DNA of 13,427 nt, from contig MIBM01000057.1 in NCBI GenBank assembly GCA_001830645.1, forward strand, positions 486 through 13,912, written 5' to 3'. Below are positions 1 through 7,777 of the stretch, piece after piece. The notes beneath the pieces were generated by a model, which ran no database searches, had not been told where the DNA came from, and was given only the letters and a program-made list of their open reading frames with translations. Position numbers and translations under genes: made by a program. The stretch is from Spirochaetes bacterium RIFOXYC1_FULL_54_7. GTDB lineage: Bacteria; Spirochaetota; Spirochaetia; Treponematales; UBA12059. Each line of letters opens with the position of its first letter. The first letter of the stretch is position 1.

Positions 1-1955
1 CCTCCTATATCGAAGTGGCTTACCGACAGGGCCGATGCCGGCGTCAGTTTCAGATAACCTTTGGCACTCACACTTGGGGTACCGCTGCCGCCAGCCCTGG
101 CCACCAGGAAGGCAGGCTCTCCGGCATCGATCCCGGCAGTTGGCTTGATGATGGCGGTGCCGTCCTGCCCTGCAGTTGCAACAGCCAGCTGCCGCATGGC
201 ATAGCTGTACATAGTCAGGCTGGTGCCGGGAAGAGGCAGTGCGCTCCGGAGGTCGGTTACCGCTACATGCCAGGCTCCGTCTACATCGAGCCTGGCCATG
301 AGGCCCACATCGGATACCAGGACATTGCGCCTGGCTGTCCTGTCCCTGCCGTAACGGGTCACATAGAAGGCCGGATGGGTCGGATCGTCCTGGTAGCGGT
401 AGTACTCGTCCCAGTCGAACCATTCCTCGGAGTAGTCCCAGTACGACGATTCGTCATCAGGATCGGTTATTTGCAGTTCAGGAAAAACCCATCTGCCAAG
501 ACTGGCGTGGTCGTTGGGGCTTACATAGCGTATATGTCCGCGACCAAAGGTCACACGGATCTGGAACAGGCCGTCAGGATGGTCCTTGAGCAGAGGGGAC
601 AGATCCAGTGCGTGGGAGGTCCACTGGTTCTTCTGCCCGTCACTCCAGTTCAGATCCAGCTCCTGGCGCCAGACCACGTCCCCCACCCGACGCAGTTCAC
701 GGCTGCCATCCAGCTCGTTTACCTGCATGAACTGCAGGAGGTTGTCACCATATACACGCACGGCCTCCACCAGCACCGTGGACAGGTTCCGGGTCTCCAG
801 TACGATACGGGTGCCCTGGCTGGTGGGAACAATGACGCCCCCCGCAGGGAAGCGAACCTGTGGCACCTCCCAGTCAAAGTTGACCGTGGCACTCACCGGG
901 ACTGCAATGGTTCCCAGAGAGGTACTGCGCAGACCCCGTTCTACGCTCACATCAACCGTTTCCGGCCAGCGGAGGGATGAATGGATACGCACCATGCCAC
1001 CCTGGGCCTCGAAACGCAGGGAGTCACCGGCAAGACCTCCAGTCTGGCCCATCGCCGCAGGCGTCGCTTGCAGCGTCGCCGAACCGGCAACCGAGGCACG
1101 AATCAGGCCCCTGAAATCCTGGTCGGGATCTACCGGGGCGCTGAAGGATATGCTGATAGCCGACGAGTCCGCCGAATCAGGTCCCTGTATCGACAGGACC
1201 TCGAAGGAACCCTGGGCTGGTATCCGGTACCGCTGGGAGCCTTTGGTCCTGGATCCCGCGGATCTACCATCCCAGGCCAGCACCAGTTCACCGTCCCTGC
1301 TAGCCTGGGGTATGCCCTTCACGGTGAAGCGGTGAAACCCGTTGTCCTCATGGCTCCACAACAGCTCGAGCTTCCTGCCCCCGATGCTGGCAGAGACCAG
1401 AGCCTGTACCTCCGCCGCGGAAGGTATATCTTCCGTACGGATGGAGCCGTCCAGGGCCAGGAAGCCGTCCCTGGCCGCGTACAGCATCCCCGGCGATACA
1501 GCCAGGCCCGGTTCGGCACTGCGCACGGTAAAGGAGAACCAGCCGTTTGAAGGCTCTCCGATGGCTGAGAAGTCGAAAACACCCTTGTAGACCGTGCCGG
1601 CCTTCAAGGCCGTCCCGGGCCGGAAATCAGCCCTGGAACCATCGGCACTCCAGTGCACGGAGCCCTTGAGCGGAGGGGTAAAGCTGAAAGGATTGGCATC
1701 TACCAGCGCTGAAACATCCCTCCCGGTAGACAGCACCACGCTTAGGTCAGCGTGCCGTGACACCAAACCATCGCTGTGGGCCACCACCAGAGCCGGATCC
1801 GGGGCGCGGGAGTCCCGGGGAGCAGAACATGACAGTGACGTTGCTGCAGCAAGCCCGAGCGCCAACACGAGACCAAGCGTACGAGTCGGCCTGAACCTAA
1901 GGCCAGGGGTGAGCCGGTGCGTAGAATGCAGTCTGCCGCGGAATTTGATAGCCAT
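1..1955 (-). CDS. alpha-2-macroglobulin family lipoprotein, N-terminal 651 residues (partial)
   Basis: The minus frame from the ATG at 1955 is open to base 1, so the C-terminal part lies outside the window. AAAGGA sits 6 bases before the ATG. Residues 1-26 are basic, 27-42 hydrophobic, and Cys43 follows in ATSLSC: a signal peptide with a lipobox relaxed at -3, as tolerated in spirochaetes. Residues about 45-330 look like beta-rich Ig-like domains. Residues about 340-435 (with RIVLETRNLSTVLVEAVRVY) match the first macroglobulin domain of bacterial alpha-2-macroglobulins. Residues 540-651 carry the family signatures RRNVLVSDVGL, PLPGTSLTMYSY and SVSHFDIGG. Family knowledge: these large envelope-anchored proteins are thought to trap attacking proteases. 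The thioester region, if present, would lie beyond the window, so whether this one forms a thioester is unknown. It follows adk by 57 bases without an obvious terminator, so co-transcription is likely. The family assignment is firm; the biological target is not. Confidence 0.86.
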   Translation of the reverse strand, partial: MAIKFRGRLHSTHRLTPGLRFRPTRTLGLVLALGLAAATSLSCSAPRDSRAPDPALVVAHSDGLVSRHADLSVVLSTGRDVSALVDANPFSFTPPLKGSVHWSADGSRADFRPGTALKAGTVYKGVFDFSAIGEPSNGWFSFTVRSAEPGLAVSPGMLYAARDGFLALDGSIRTEDIPSAAEVQALVSASIGGRKLELLWSHEDNGFHRFTVKGIPQASRDGELVLAWDGRSAGSRTKGSQRYRIPAQGSFEVLSIQGPDSADSSAISISFSAPVDPDQDFRGLIRASVAGSATLQATPAAMGQTGGLAGDSLRFEAQGGMVRIHSSLRWPETVDVSVERGLRSTSLGTIAVPVSATVNFDWEVPQVRFPAGGVIVPTSQGTRIVLETRNLSTVLVEAVRVYGDNLLQFMQVNELDGSRELRRVGDVVWRQELDLNWSDGQKNQWTSHALDLSPLLKDHPDGLFQIRVTFGRGHIRYVSPNDHASLGRWVFPELQITDPDDESSYWDYSEEWFDWDEYYRYQDDPTHPAFYVTRYGRDRTARRNVLVSDVGLMARLDVDGAWHVAVTDLRSALPLPGTSLTMYSYAMRQLAVATAGQDGTAIIKPTAGIDAGEPAFLVARAGGSGTPSVSAKGYLKLTPASALSVSHFDIG

Positions 1956-2012
1956 GGTTCATCCTTTCGGAACACCCCTAGATGAAACCTGCGCCTGTTG
2001 TCAGCTCTGCTG

Positions 2013-2669
2013 TCATTTCTGTTGGCGTGGGTCTTCCATAAGGGCTGCCAGCACCGACCTGAGTTCATTCCAGACCGTGTCGGCATCGTTTTCAGCTGAT
2101 ATCGTTATCATCGTACCGCGTTCACGGTAGAATTCAACCAAGGGAGCGGTAAGCATACGATAGGCTGACAGGCGGTTGCGGATGGCATCCTCGGCGTCAT
2201 CATCGCGCACGCTCAATGCTGTACCGCACTGATCGCAGATGCCCGGCACTGCCGGCGGCATATGGACCATATGGTAACTCCTGCCGCAATGCAGGCACAT
2301 GCGCCTGCCTGACAGGCGCTCTATTATCACCGGATCGGGAACCTCAAGATCAATGACATGGTAACCCGCCGCATCCGCATCCAAGGCCTGGGCCTGGGGT
2401 ATGGTGCGCGGATAGCCGTCCAGCATCCAGCCCCTGGCAACATCGGGCAGGGCCAGGCGTTCCCTGACAAGCTTGATGGTCAGATCATCGGGTACCAGGT
2501 CCCCGGCTTCTATGATGGATTTAACCGCTATTCCCAGGGGAGTGCCATCGCGTATGGCTGCCCTGAAGATATTGCCGGTTGAAATGTGCGGCAACTTGAA
2601 TTCCTGGGAGGCCCGTATCGACATGGTGCCCTTGCCGACGCCGGGGGCGCCAAAGAATACGAATTTCAT
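2013..2669 (-). CDS. adk: adenylate kinase
   Basis: This 218-residue cytoplasmic enzyme converts ATP + AMP to 2 ADP. The P-loop GAPGVGKGT is at residues 7-15. The AMP-binding part includes HISTGNIFR (28-36), with Thr31 and Arg36, and GWMLDGYPRT (80-89), with Arg88; Gln92 follows. The LID domain (about 122-160) has two CxxC pairs, Cys125/Cys128 and Cys145/Cys148, so it is the zinc-binding (Cys4) type of long bacterial adenylate kinase. RDDD (155-158) and Arg166 are the usual catalytic/LID residues. GGAG lies about 8 bases before the ATG, and the P-loop so near the N-terminus fixes the start. The stop is TGA. Length and all key residues are normal. It is the first gene of a probable two-gene minus-strand unit with the macroglobulin lipoprotein, and is divergent from the HAD phosphatase gene. 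Confidence 0.97.
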   Translation of the reverse strand: MKFVFFGAPGVGKGTMSIRASQEFKLPHISTGNIFRAAIRDGTPLGIAVKSIIEAGDLVPDDLTIKLVRERLALPDVARGWMLDGYPRTIPQAQALDADAAGYHVIDLEVPDPVIIERLSGRRMCLHCGRSYHMVHMPPAVPGICDQCGTALSVRDDDAEDAIRNRLSAYRMLTAPLVEFYRERGTMITISAENDADTVWNELRSVLAALMEDPRQQK

Positions 2670-2724
2670 AACGGTGCTCCATCAAAGCAGGAATACATCA
2701 AGCGGCGAGCTTAGCGCCCATCGC

Positions 2725-2753
2725 AGTATAACGATAGACTATCAGACAGTCGA
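2725..2753 (-). promoter_or_regulatory. possible promoter of the adk unit
   Basis: On the minus strand TATACT (2730-2725) resembles a -10 box. A weak -35-like TCGACT lies 17 bases upstream (2753-2748). It is about 56 bases before the adk ATG. The -35 match is poor, so confidence is low. Confidence 0.3.
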
Positions 2754-2785
2754 GGTAAATAGCATAGCATGGCAGCCAATTTTCC

Positions 2786-2815
2786 TAGACAACCCGTATT
2801 CATCCGGTATATAAC
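2786..2815 (+). promoter_or_regulatory. possible promoter of the HAD gene, placed for a leaderless mRNA
   Basis: TAGACA (2786-2791) is a fair -35. TATAAC (2810-2815) is a fair -10 with an 18-base spacer; TATATA at 2808-2813 gives 16. A transcript starting about 7 bases after the -10 box would begin at or next to the ATG at 2822. There is no Shine-Dalgarno sequence before that ATG, which fits leaderless initiation. Confidence 0.4.
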
Positions 2816-2821
2816 CCTCCC

Positions 2822-3523
2822 ATGCCCATACAAGCGGTAGGCTTTGACATCGACGGAACCCTCTACCCCGCCTCCGCCCTGTATCTGCGGATGCTGTCAG
2901 CCTCCCTGGGTCACCTGAGGCTCCTGAAGGCCTTCAACCGCGTACGGCACGAACTACGTGAGCTGAACCCCACCCTGGAATGGCATCACAGCGACCCACC
3001 GGACATCGAACGCTTCCACCGCTTCCAGGCCGAACTTACGGCCAGGCACCTGGGTTGGGACACAGACCGGGCTTACAAGGCCATAGACGACTTCTTCTAC
3101 GACAAATCATCCGCCTGCTTCGACAGGATACCCCTCTACCCCCACGTAGTCGAAACCCTGGACCTGTTGCGCGCGGAAGGACTCAAGCTTGGTGCCCTGT
3201 CCGACTTTCCCTGCGAGCGCAAACTGAAGCTCATGAAGCTGATACCGCGCTTCGACACCGTCCTGACCAGTGAGGAAACAGGCCTCGTAAAACCCGACCG
3301 CGCCTCCTTTGACCTCATGGCACAACGCCTGGGGGTCCGGAACGACCAGGTCCTGTACGTCGGCAACTCCGAAGCCTACGACGTCACCGGTGCCAGGGCC
3401 GCAGGCATGCAGACCGCCCTCGTAACCCGCTCGGACAAAGCCAGGGCCACCACCAAGGCTGATTTCGTCTTCTACGACTTCAGGGACCTCGGCCCCTATG
3501 TGCTGGAGCGCAGGCAGGCCTGA
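2822..3523 (+). CDS. HAD-superfamily hydrolase (phosphatase-like)
   Basis: This 233-residue soluble protein has all four HAD motifs. Motif I is FDIDGTLY, with nucleophile Asp9 and acid/base Asp11. Motif II is GALSDFP, with Ser127. Motif III is GLVKPD, with Lys157. Motif IV is YVGNSEAYDVTGA, with Asp187. The roughly 100 residues between motifs I and II form a helical C1-type cap, as in phosphoglycolate phosphatase-like and pyrimidine nucleotidase-like enzymes. The fold predicts Mg-dependent hydrolysis of a small phosphomonoester; the substrate cannot be read from sequence. An in-frame TAG at 2786-2788 and the absence of any other ATG, GTG or TTG leave 2822 as the only ordinary start, just before motif I. 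No Shine-Dalgarno precedes it. The gene is GC-rich (70% in the line at 3361), stops with TGA and is divergent from adk. Confidence 0.92.
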   Translation: MPIQAVGFDIDGTLYPASALYLRMLSASLGHLRLLKAFNRVRHELRELNPTLEWHHSDPPDIERFHRFQAELTARHLGWDTDRAYKAIDDFFYDKSSACFDRIPLYPHVVETLDLLRAEGLKLGALSDFPCERKLKLMKLIPRFDTVLTSEETGLVKPDRASFDLMAQRLGVRNDQVLYVGNSEAYDVTGARAAGMQTALVTRSDKARATTKADFVFYDFRDLGPYVLERRQA

Positions 3524-3533
3524 TCCCCCTCCC

Positions 3534-3603
3534 GCAGCACCAGTAAACCCAGCCTCTTTCCTGGGTCCACCCCGGGCAGGCCCGGGGTCGGGCTCTGTGC
3601 TGC
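3534..3603. other. GC-rich nested inverted repeats, possible three-way-junction RNA or terminator region
   Basis: Starting 10 bases after the HAD stop codon, GCAGCAC (3534-3540) pairs with GTGCTGC (3597-3603). This outer stem encloses two adjacent hairpins: ACCCAG/CTGGGT (3547-3552 with 3561-3566, 8-base loop) and an 8-bp stem ACCCCGGG/CCCGGGGT (3569-3576 with 3581-3588, CAGG loop). No T-run follows, so a standard intrinsic terminator is not supported. I compared both strands by eye with SRP RNA, RNase P RNA and tmRNA hallmarks and found none. Confidence 0.35.
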
Positions 3604-3918
3604 AAGTCCTCCCGGGCTCCGGCTGCGGGATCCCGACCGCCGGAACCACCTACCTAAGCCGCATGCCATGCCAACCGGCCCGGTCCGGGCTTTCCGCGAC
3701 TCCCTGGTATCTTTTCGGCTACAGTTGAATATTAACAGCACCTGATCCATCTCCCAACAGGGAGTGACGATCCCTGGCCCGTAGTAACCGGCTTCCGCAA
3801 CATCCAGATCGTAACTCCTCTAGCCTCCCTGTTTACAATCCTTCACTGACTCCGTGCGTATGATGATATGACTTGATCGTTTACATCCCATACACAGCGG
3901 AAAATACGAAAAAAATGT
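3604..3918. other. intergenic stretch without a gene
   Basis: I see no coding region here. It holds TCCGGC/GCCGGA (3618-3623 with 3639-3644) around the palindrome CGGGATCCCG. A short GC hairpin, GCCCG/CGGGC (3678-3690), is followed by only TTT and could be a weak terminator. Another hairpin is CTCCC/GGGAG (3751-3764). GTTTACA occurs twice (3831 and 3879). Composition changes from very GC-rich before about 3720 to AT-rich near 3900. Confidence 0.4.
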
Positions 3919-3946
3919 TTGCGATTCACTAATATATCCCTATAAT
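3919..3946 (+). promoter_or_regulatory. sigma-70-type promoter of the sensor kinase gene
   Basis: TTGCGA (3919-3924), a 16-base spacer and a perfect TATAAT (3941-3946) lie in an AT-rich stretch. The expected start near 3953 leaves a leader of about 30 bases, with GGAG (3975-3978) five bases before the ATG at 3984. This promoter looks intact although the gene behind it is broken. Confidence 0.62.
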
Positions 3947-3983
3947 TAGTAGCTCACAGAAAACTGGACTTCATGGAGAAAAC

Positions 3984-5048
3984 ATGCCTGAGAGTAAGGG
4001 TAGAACCATCCTTCTCGTTGAAGATGAAGCAATCCTGGCCCTGACGGAAAAGATGCAGCTTGAAAAATACGGGTACACTGTCAGAACTGTCCCGAGCGGC
4101 GAAAAGGCTGTAGAAGCGGTAGAAACATCTTCCCATATTGACCTTATCCTTATGGATTTAAATCTTGGCAAGGGTATCGATGGCACGGAAGCCGCGGGGA
4201 TCATTCTGGAAGGCCATGATATCCCGATAGTATTTGTCTCATCCCATACAGAACCAGAAATAGTCGAGAAGACGGAGAAGATAACCTCCTACGGCTATGT
4301 TGTCAAGAATTCATCGATTACCGTTCTTGATGCCTCAATCAAGATGGCGTTCAAGCTTTTCGAGGCCAAAAGAAAGGAAATCGAAAAGGAAAAAGCTCTG
4401 ATCAAGAGTGAGGAGAAGTATCGGCTGATCAGTGAAAACACCTCTGATGGGATAGTACATTTTTCTCCAGATGGATTGATCGACTATGTTTCACCCTCAT
4501 ATTTATGGCAGCTTGGTTATCCAGAATCCGAAGAGCTTGGGAAAGGTTTTGATGCCATCCATCCTGAAATACATCCCGATGATCGGGAAGCCCTGTTTTC
4601 GTCTATTTATGCTGCGATAGAAAATAAAGAAGATGAATTGACCTACACCTATAGGGTCAGGCATGCAAGGGGACACTACATATGGCGGGAAGATCATTCC
4701 AGCTTCATGTACGACTCATCCGGTGCGTATCTTGGCGCCTATGTCTCCTGTCGTGATGTAACGGAACGAAAGAATATAGAGAACAGACTCATGGTTCTGG
4801 CCAAGGCCATGGAGGCCAGCCCGGCAATAATCGTCATTACCGATAAAAACGGCTTGATTGAATATGTCAATCCGCGATTTACCTGCATTACAGGATACAT
4901 CAGTGCAGAAGTAATCGGAAAGAACCCCCGGATTCTGAAGAGCGGGAGGACCGATGACAATGTTTACATCGACTTGTGGAACACTCTGACATCGGGAAAC
5001 GAATGGAAGGGCTATTTCAGGAACAGGAAAAAAAACGGTGAGCTCTAG
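3984..5048 (+). CDS. N-terminal piece of the kinase: receiver domain plus PAS 1 and part of PAS 2
   Basis: This is a 354-residue reading frame with a good Shine-Dalgarno and promoter, so it could still be translated. The receiver domain (residues 7-118) keeps Glu13/Asp14, the phospho-acceptor Asp58 in LILMDLNLG, Ser86 and Lys108 in YVVKNSS. A charged helix (about 120-145) leads to PAS 1 (about 146-270), whose end carries YVSCRDVTERK. PAS 2 begins at about 275 (ASPAIIVITDKNGLIEYVNP) and is cut by the TAG before its last strands. A free receiver-PAS protein without a kinase could act only as a phosphate sink or be useless. I treat it as a remnant. Confidence 0.5.
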   Translation: MPESKGRTILLVEDEAILALTEKMQLEKYGYTVRTVPSGEKAVEAVETSSHIDLILMDLNLGKGIDGTEAAGIILEGHDIPIVFVSSHTEPEIVEKTEKITSYGYVVKNSSITVLDASIKMAFKLFEAKRKEIEKEKALIKSEEKYRLISENTSDGIVHFSPDGLIDYVSPSYLWQLGYPESEELGKGFDAIHPEIHPDDREALFSSIYAAIENKEDELTYTYRVRHARGHYIWREDHSSFMYDSSGAYLGAYVSCRDVTERKNIENRLMVLAKAMEASPAIIVITDKNGLIEYVNPRFTCITGYISAEVIGKNPRILKSGRTDDNVYIDLWNTLTSGNEWKGYFRNRKKNGEL

Positions 5049-6488
5049 TATGAATCCGCCACCATCGCTCCAGTAAAAAACCAGAAAGGCGAGACGACCA
5101 ATTACATAGCAATCAAGGAAGACCTGACAGAAAAAAGGTATTTGCAGGGGTCCCTGGAAGAGAGCAACATACGCTTCAATACCCTGGCCGGCTCACAATC
5201 GGTGCTGATCTGGGAATCCGGTACAGACAAACTATGCACTTACTTCAATCCAACCTGGCTTGCATTTACCGGAAGAAGCCTGGAAGAAGAACTGGGCAAT
5301 GGCTGGGCTGAAGGCGTACATCCTGATGACCTTCACAGGTGCCTGCGTATTTACACCGAAGCATTTGACCAGCGCAAGGAATTCTCCATGGAGTACCGAT
5401 TGCGCAAGGCAAACGATGAGTACGGCTGGGTATTTGACCATGGAAGCCCCAAGTATCACGAGCAGGAATTCATCGGCTATATCGGTACCTGCATCGATGT
5501 TTCCAAAAACAAGAACTACGAAAAAATCCTCCGGGAAAGCGAAGAAAAATACCGCTTGCTGCATGAGCTTGCAGGCATAGGCATAGGTTATTATTCAGTG
5601 GACGGCATTGTACTTTCATACAACAAGCTTGCCGCACAGCATATGGGAGGTAGCCCGGAAGATTTCACAGGCAGATCAATTTATGACATTTTCTCGATAT
5701 CTGATGCGGATGCGTATTCAGGTAGAATCAGGAGAGCCGTAGCCTCCGCAGTTCCTGAGGTCTATGAGGACATGGTACCACTTCCGACAGGCAACAAGTA
5801 TTTCCTCAGCACCTTTACCAGGATTTCGGACATCAGCGGAGACGTGTTGGGGGTCCAGATCATTTCCCAGGATATCACCGATCTTAAACGTACCGAGCAA
5901 GCCCTGCAATTGAAGAATGAAGAATATGAGACGATCAATGAAGAACTACGGTCTGCTACAGAGGAACTCCAGGTCCAGAATGAAGAATTGATCCAATTCC
6001 AGGAACAATTGATCCAGAGCGAGAAGCGACTGATCCAGGCTGAGAAAGTCGCGGGAATCGGCAACTGGACATTGCAATTACATACCAGGACCATGCTTGC
6101 ATCCAGTGGGGCGGATGAAATCTATGGCATTGATTTCACAAGAATGCCGTTGGCAGAGGTCCAGAAAATACCATTGGCTGAATACCGCCCTGGCTTGGAC
6201 AAGGCTCTTTCTGACCTGGTCTCCAACAACCTTCCTTATAACCTGGAATTCAAGATCCGCAGACCCAAGGATGGAAAAATCCGGGATGTTCATTCGGTTG
6301 CAACATATGACAGGAAAAAAAATACAGTCTTTGGCGTGATTCAGGATATTACGGATCAAAAGTATCTCGGGAAAGCCTTGACCCAGAGTCTTGATCAAGT
6401 CCAGCTTTTGTTGAATTCTGCCGCGGAAGGTATTTATGGCGCTGACCTCGACAACAGTTGTACCTTCTGCAATGACTCCTGCCTGAAC
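5049..6488 (+). pseudogene. middle piece of the kinase: end of PAS 2 to first half of PAS 6
   Basis: This continues the same frame after the TAG. It holds the end of PAS 2 (NYIAIKEDLTEK), PAS 3 (about 5150-5510, VHPDDLHRCL), PAS 4 (about 5530-5895, ending SQDITDLKRTEQAL), a Glu/Gln-rich coiled coil (NEELIQFQEQLIQSEKRL), PAS 5 (to about 6360, GVIQDITDQKYL) and the start of PAS 6 (SAAEGIYGADLDNS). There is no credible start just after the TAG: the first ATG in frame is near 5388, inside PAS 3. The frame runs on past 6488 to 6701, but those residues are out of register and meaningless. Confidence 0.65.
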
Positions 6489-6529
6489 TCCTTGGCTATA
6501 CAAATCAGACTGATCTTCTTGGAAAAAAC

Positions 6530-7777
6530 ATGCATTGGACAATACATGGAAAGCACCTTGATGGAGCAGATTATCCTATCGAATCGTGTCGTATGTATCA
6601 GGCTTTTAAAGACGGTGTTGGCGTGCATGTTGATGATGAGGTATTTTGGCGATCCGATGGTTCCTGCTTTCCGGCTGAATACTGGTCATACCCACAAGTG
6701 AAAGATGGAAAGGTTGTAGGTACAGTCGTGTCTTTCCTGGACATTACAGACAGAAAACAGACTAAACAAGCATTGAAGGCGAGCCAGGAACAACTGTGCT
6801 TTGCCTTGGAAGGAAGCAATCTCGGTGAATGGGATTGGAATTTCAAGACCAACAAATTGAAGCGTAATGAGCGTTGGGCCGGAATGCTTGGCTATACCGC
6901 AGATGAACTCAACGATGATTTGCAGCAAGGCATCGACCTTCAACACCCGGAAGACCGTGAAACCACATGGAAAACCATTCAGGATCATCTCGATGGCAAA
7001 ACGGATCATTATAGCATCGAATATAGAATGAAGACAAAAAGTGGTTCCTACAAATGGATTCATGATTGCGGAAAAATCATGGAACGTGATGCACAGGGAA
7101 ATCCAGTGCGACTCTGCGGAACCCATACAGATATCGATGAGCAGAAAAAGACCAGGGATGAAATAGCGACCCTGCTTGCGGAAAAGGAATTGATTCTAAA
7201 GGAAGTCCATCACCGGATCAAGAACAACATGAATACCATCTACAGCTTGCTGTCGTTGCAATCAGAAGCAATAAAGGAGCCTGCAGCGGTCAACGCATTG
7301 CAGGATGCAGCGAATCGAATCCAGAGCATGTCTCTTTTATATGAAAAACTATATCAGTCTACTGAATTCAACACCTTGCCAGTCAATCACTATCTGTCTT
7401 CATTGGTTGAAGAAATCATAGCAAACTTCCCAAACAGCCACATGGTGCAGGTTGAAAAGGATTTTCAGGACTTTACCCTGGAAGCCAAACAGCTACAATC
7501 ACTCGGGATCATCATCAACGAATTGCTCACCAACATCATGAAGTATGCCTTTGTTGGCAAAGACAGTGGGCTTATTACGATTACAGCAGTCCGCGATGAT
7601 GGTCATGTAACCGTTAGTGTCCAGGACAACGGCATCGGGATTCCTGAATCCATCACTTTCAGGAACTCCAAAGGATTCGGACTTCAACTTGTCATGACTT
7701 TGTCCGAGCAGCTTGAAGGATCAGTCACAATGGAAAGGAAAAATGGGACCAGGATTGTTGTAGAGTTTGAAGCTTGA
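6530..7777 (+). CDS. C-terminal piece of the kinase: half of PAS 6, PAS 7, HisKA_2 and ATPase
   Basis: This 415-residue frame starts at an ATG with GGA six bases upstream, in the frame reached by adding one base near 6489. It holds the second half of PAS 6 (SFLDITDRKQTKQAL), a complete PAS 7 (WDWNFKTNKL to THTDIDEQKK) and the full kinase core: EVHHRIKNN with the phosphoacceptor His, the N box with NELLTNIMKYAF, the G1 box DNGIGIPES and the G2 box GFGLQLV. All catalytic motifs are intact, so if transcribed and re-initiated it could be a soluble kinase under PAS 7 control only. No promoter is visible directly upstream, hence the modest confidence that it is a working gene. Confidence 0.5.
   Translation: MHWTIHGKHLDGADYPIESCRMYQAFKDGVGVHVDDEVFWRSDGSCFPAEYWSYPQVKDGKVVGTVVSFLDITDRKQTKQALKASQEQLCFALEGSNLGEWDWNFKTNKLKRNERWAGMLGYTADELNDDLQQGIDLQHPEDRETTWKTIQDHLDGKTDHYSIEYRMKTKSGSYKWIHDCGKIMERDAQGNPVRLCGTHTDIDEQKKTRDEIATLLAEKELILKEVHHRIKNNMNTIYSLLSLQSEAIKEPAAVNALQDAANRIQSMSLLYEKLYQSTEFNTLPVNHYLSSLVEEIIANFPNSHMVQVEKDFQDFTLEAKQLQSLGIIINELLTNIMKYAFVGKDSGLITITAVRDDGHVTVSVQDNGIGIPESITFRNSKGFGLQLVMTLSEQLEGSVTMERKNGTRIVVEFEA

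Larger units (their letters stand above)
3984..7777 (+). pseudogene. broken REC / seven-PAS / HisKA_2 sensor histidine kinase
   Basis: Three pieces join into one ancestral protein of about 1264 residues. The order is a receiver domain, PAS 1 to PAS 7 with a coiled coil (about 5905-6045) between PAS 4 and PAS 5, HisKA_2 (HHRIKNN, 7208-7228) and HATPase_c (NELLTNIMKYAF near 7520, DNGIGIP near 7630, GFGLQL near 7680). Lesion 1 is a TAG at 5046-5048, in frame with PAS 2 on both sides: NGEL, stop, YESATIAPV, where the family usually has an aromatic residue. Lesion 2 is near 6489: the frame of CNDSCLN continues one base out of register as LGYTNQTDLLGKN, restored by adding one base after 6488. The intact gene would have sensed small signals through its PAS domains and autophosphorylated on His. 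The partner regulator is not in the window. With two independent lesions, decay is likelier than recoding, but sequencing error is not excluded. Confidence 0.82.

Noticed and set aside
15..1590. Long open frames on the plus strand opposite the lipoprotein gene
   Set aside because: They are antisense to a continuous minus-strand frame with a signal peptide, a ribosome site and recognisable macroglobulin domains. Their own translations show no domain and are rich in Arg, Gly and Pro, as expected for shadows of GC-rich genes.
3524..3730. SRP RNA, RNase P RNA or tmRNA in the structured gap
   Set aside because: None of the conserved hallmark sequences of these RNAs is visible on either strand.
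5046..5048. TAG read as pyrrolysine or another recoded amino acid
   Set aside because: TAG ends the DUF3800 gene normally, there is no recoding element that I can recognise, and the same gene has a second frameshift lesion.
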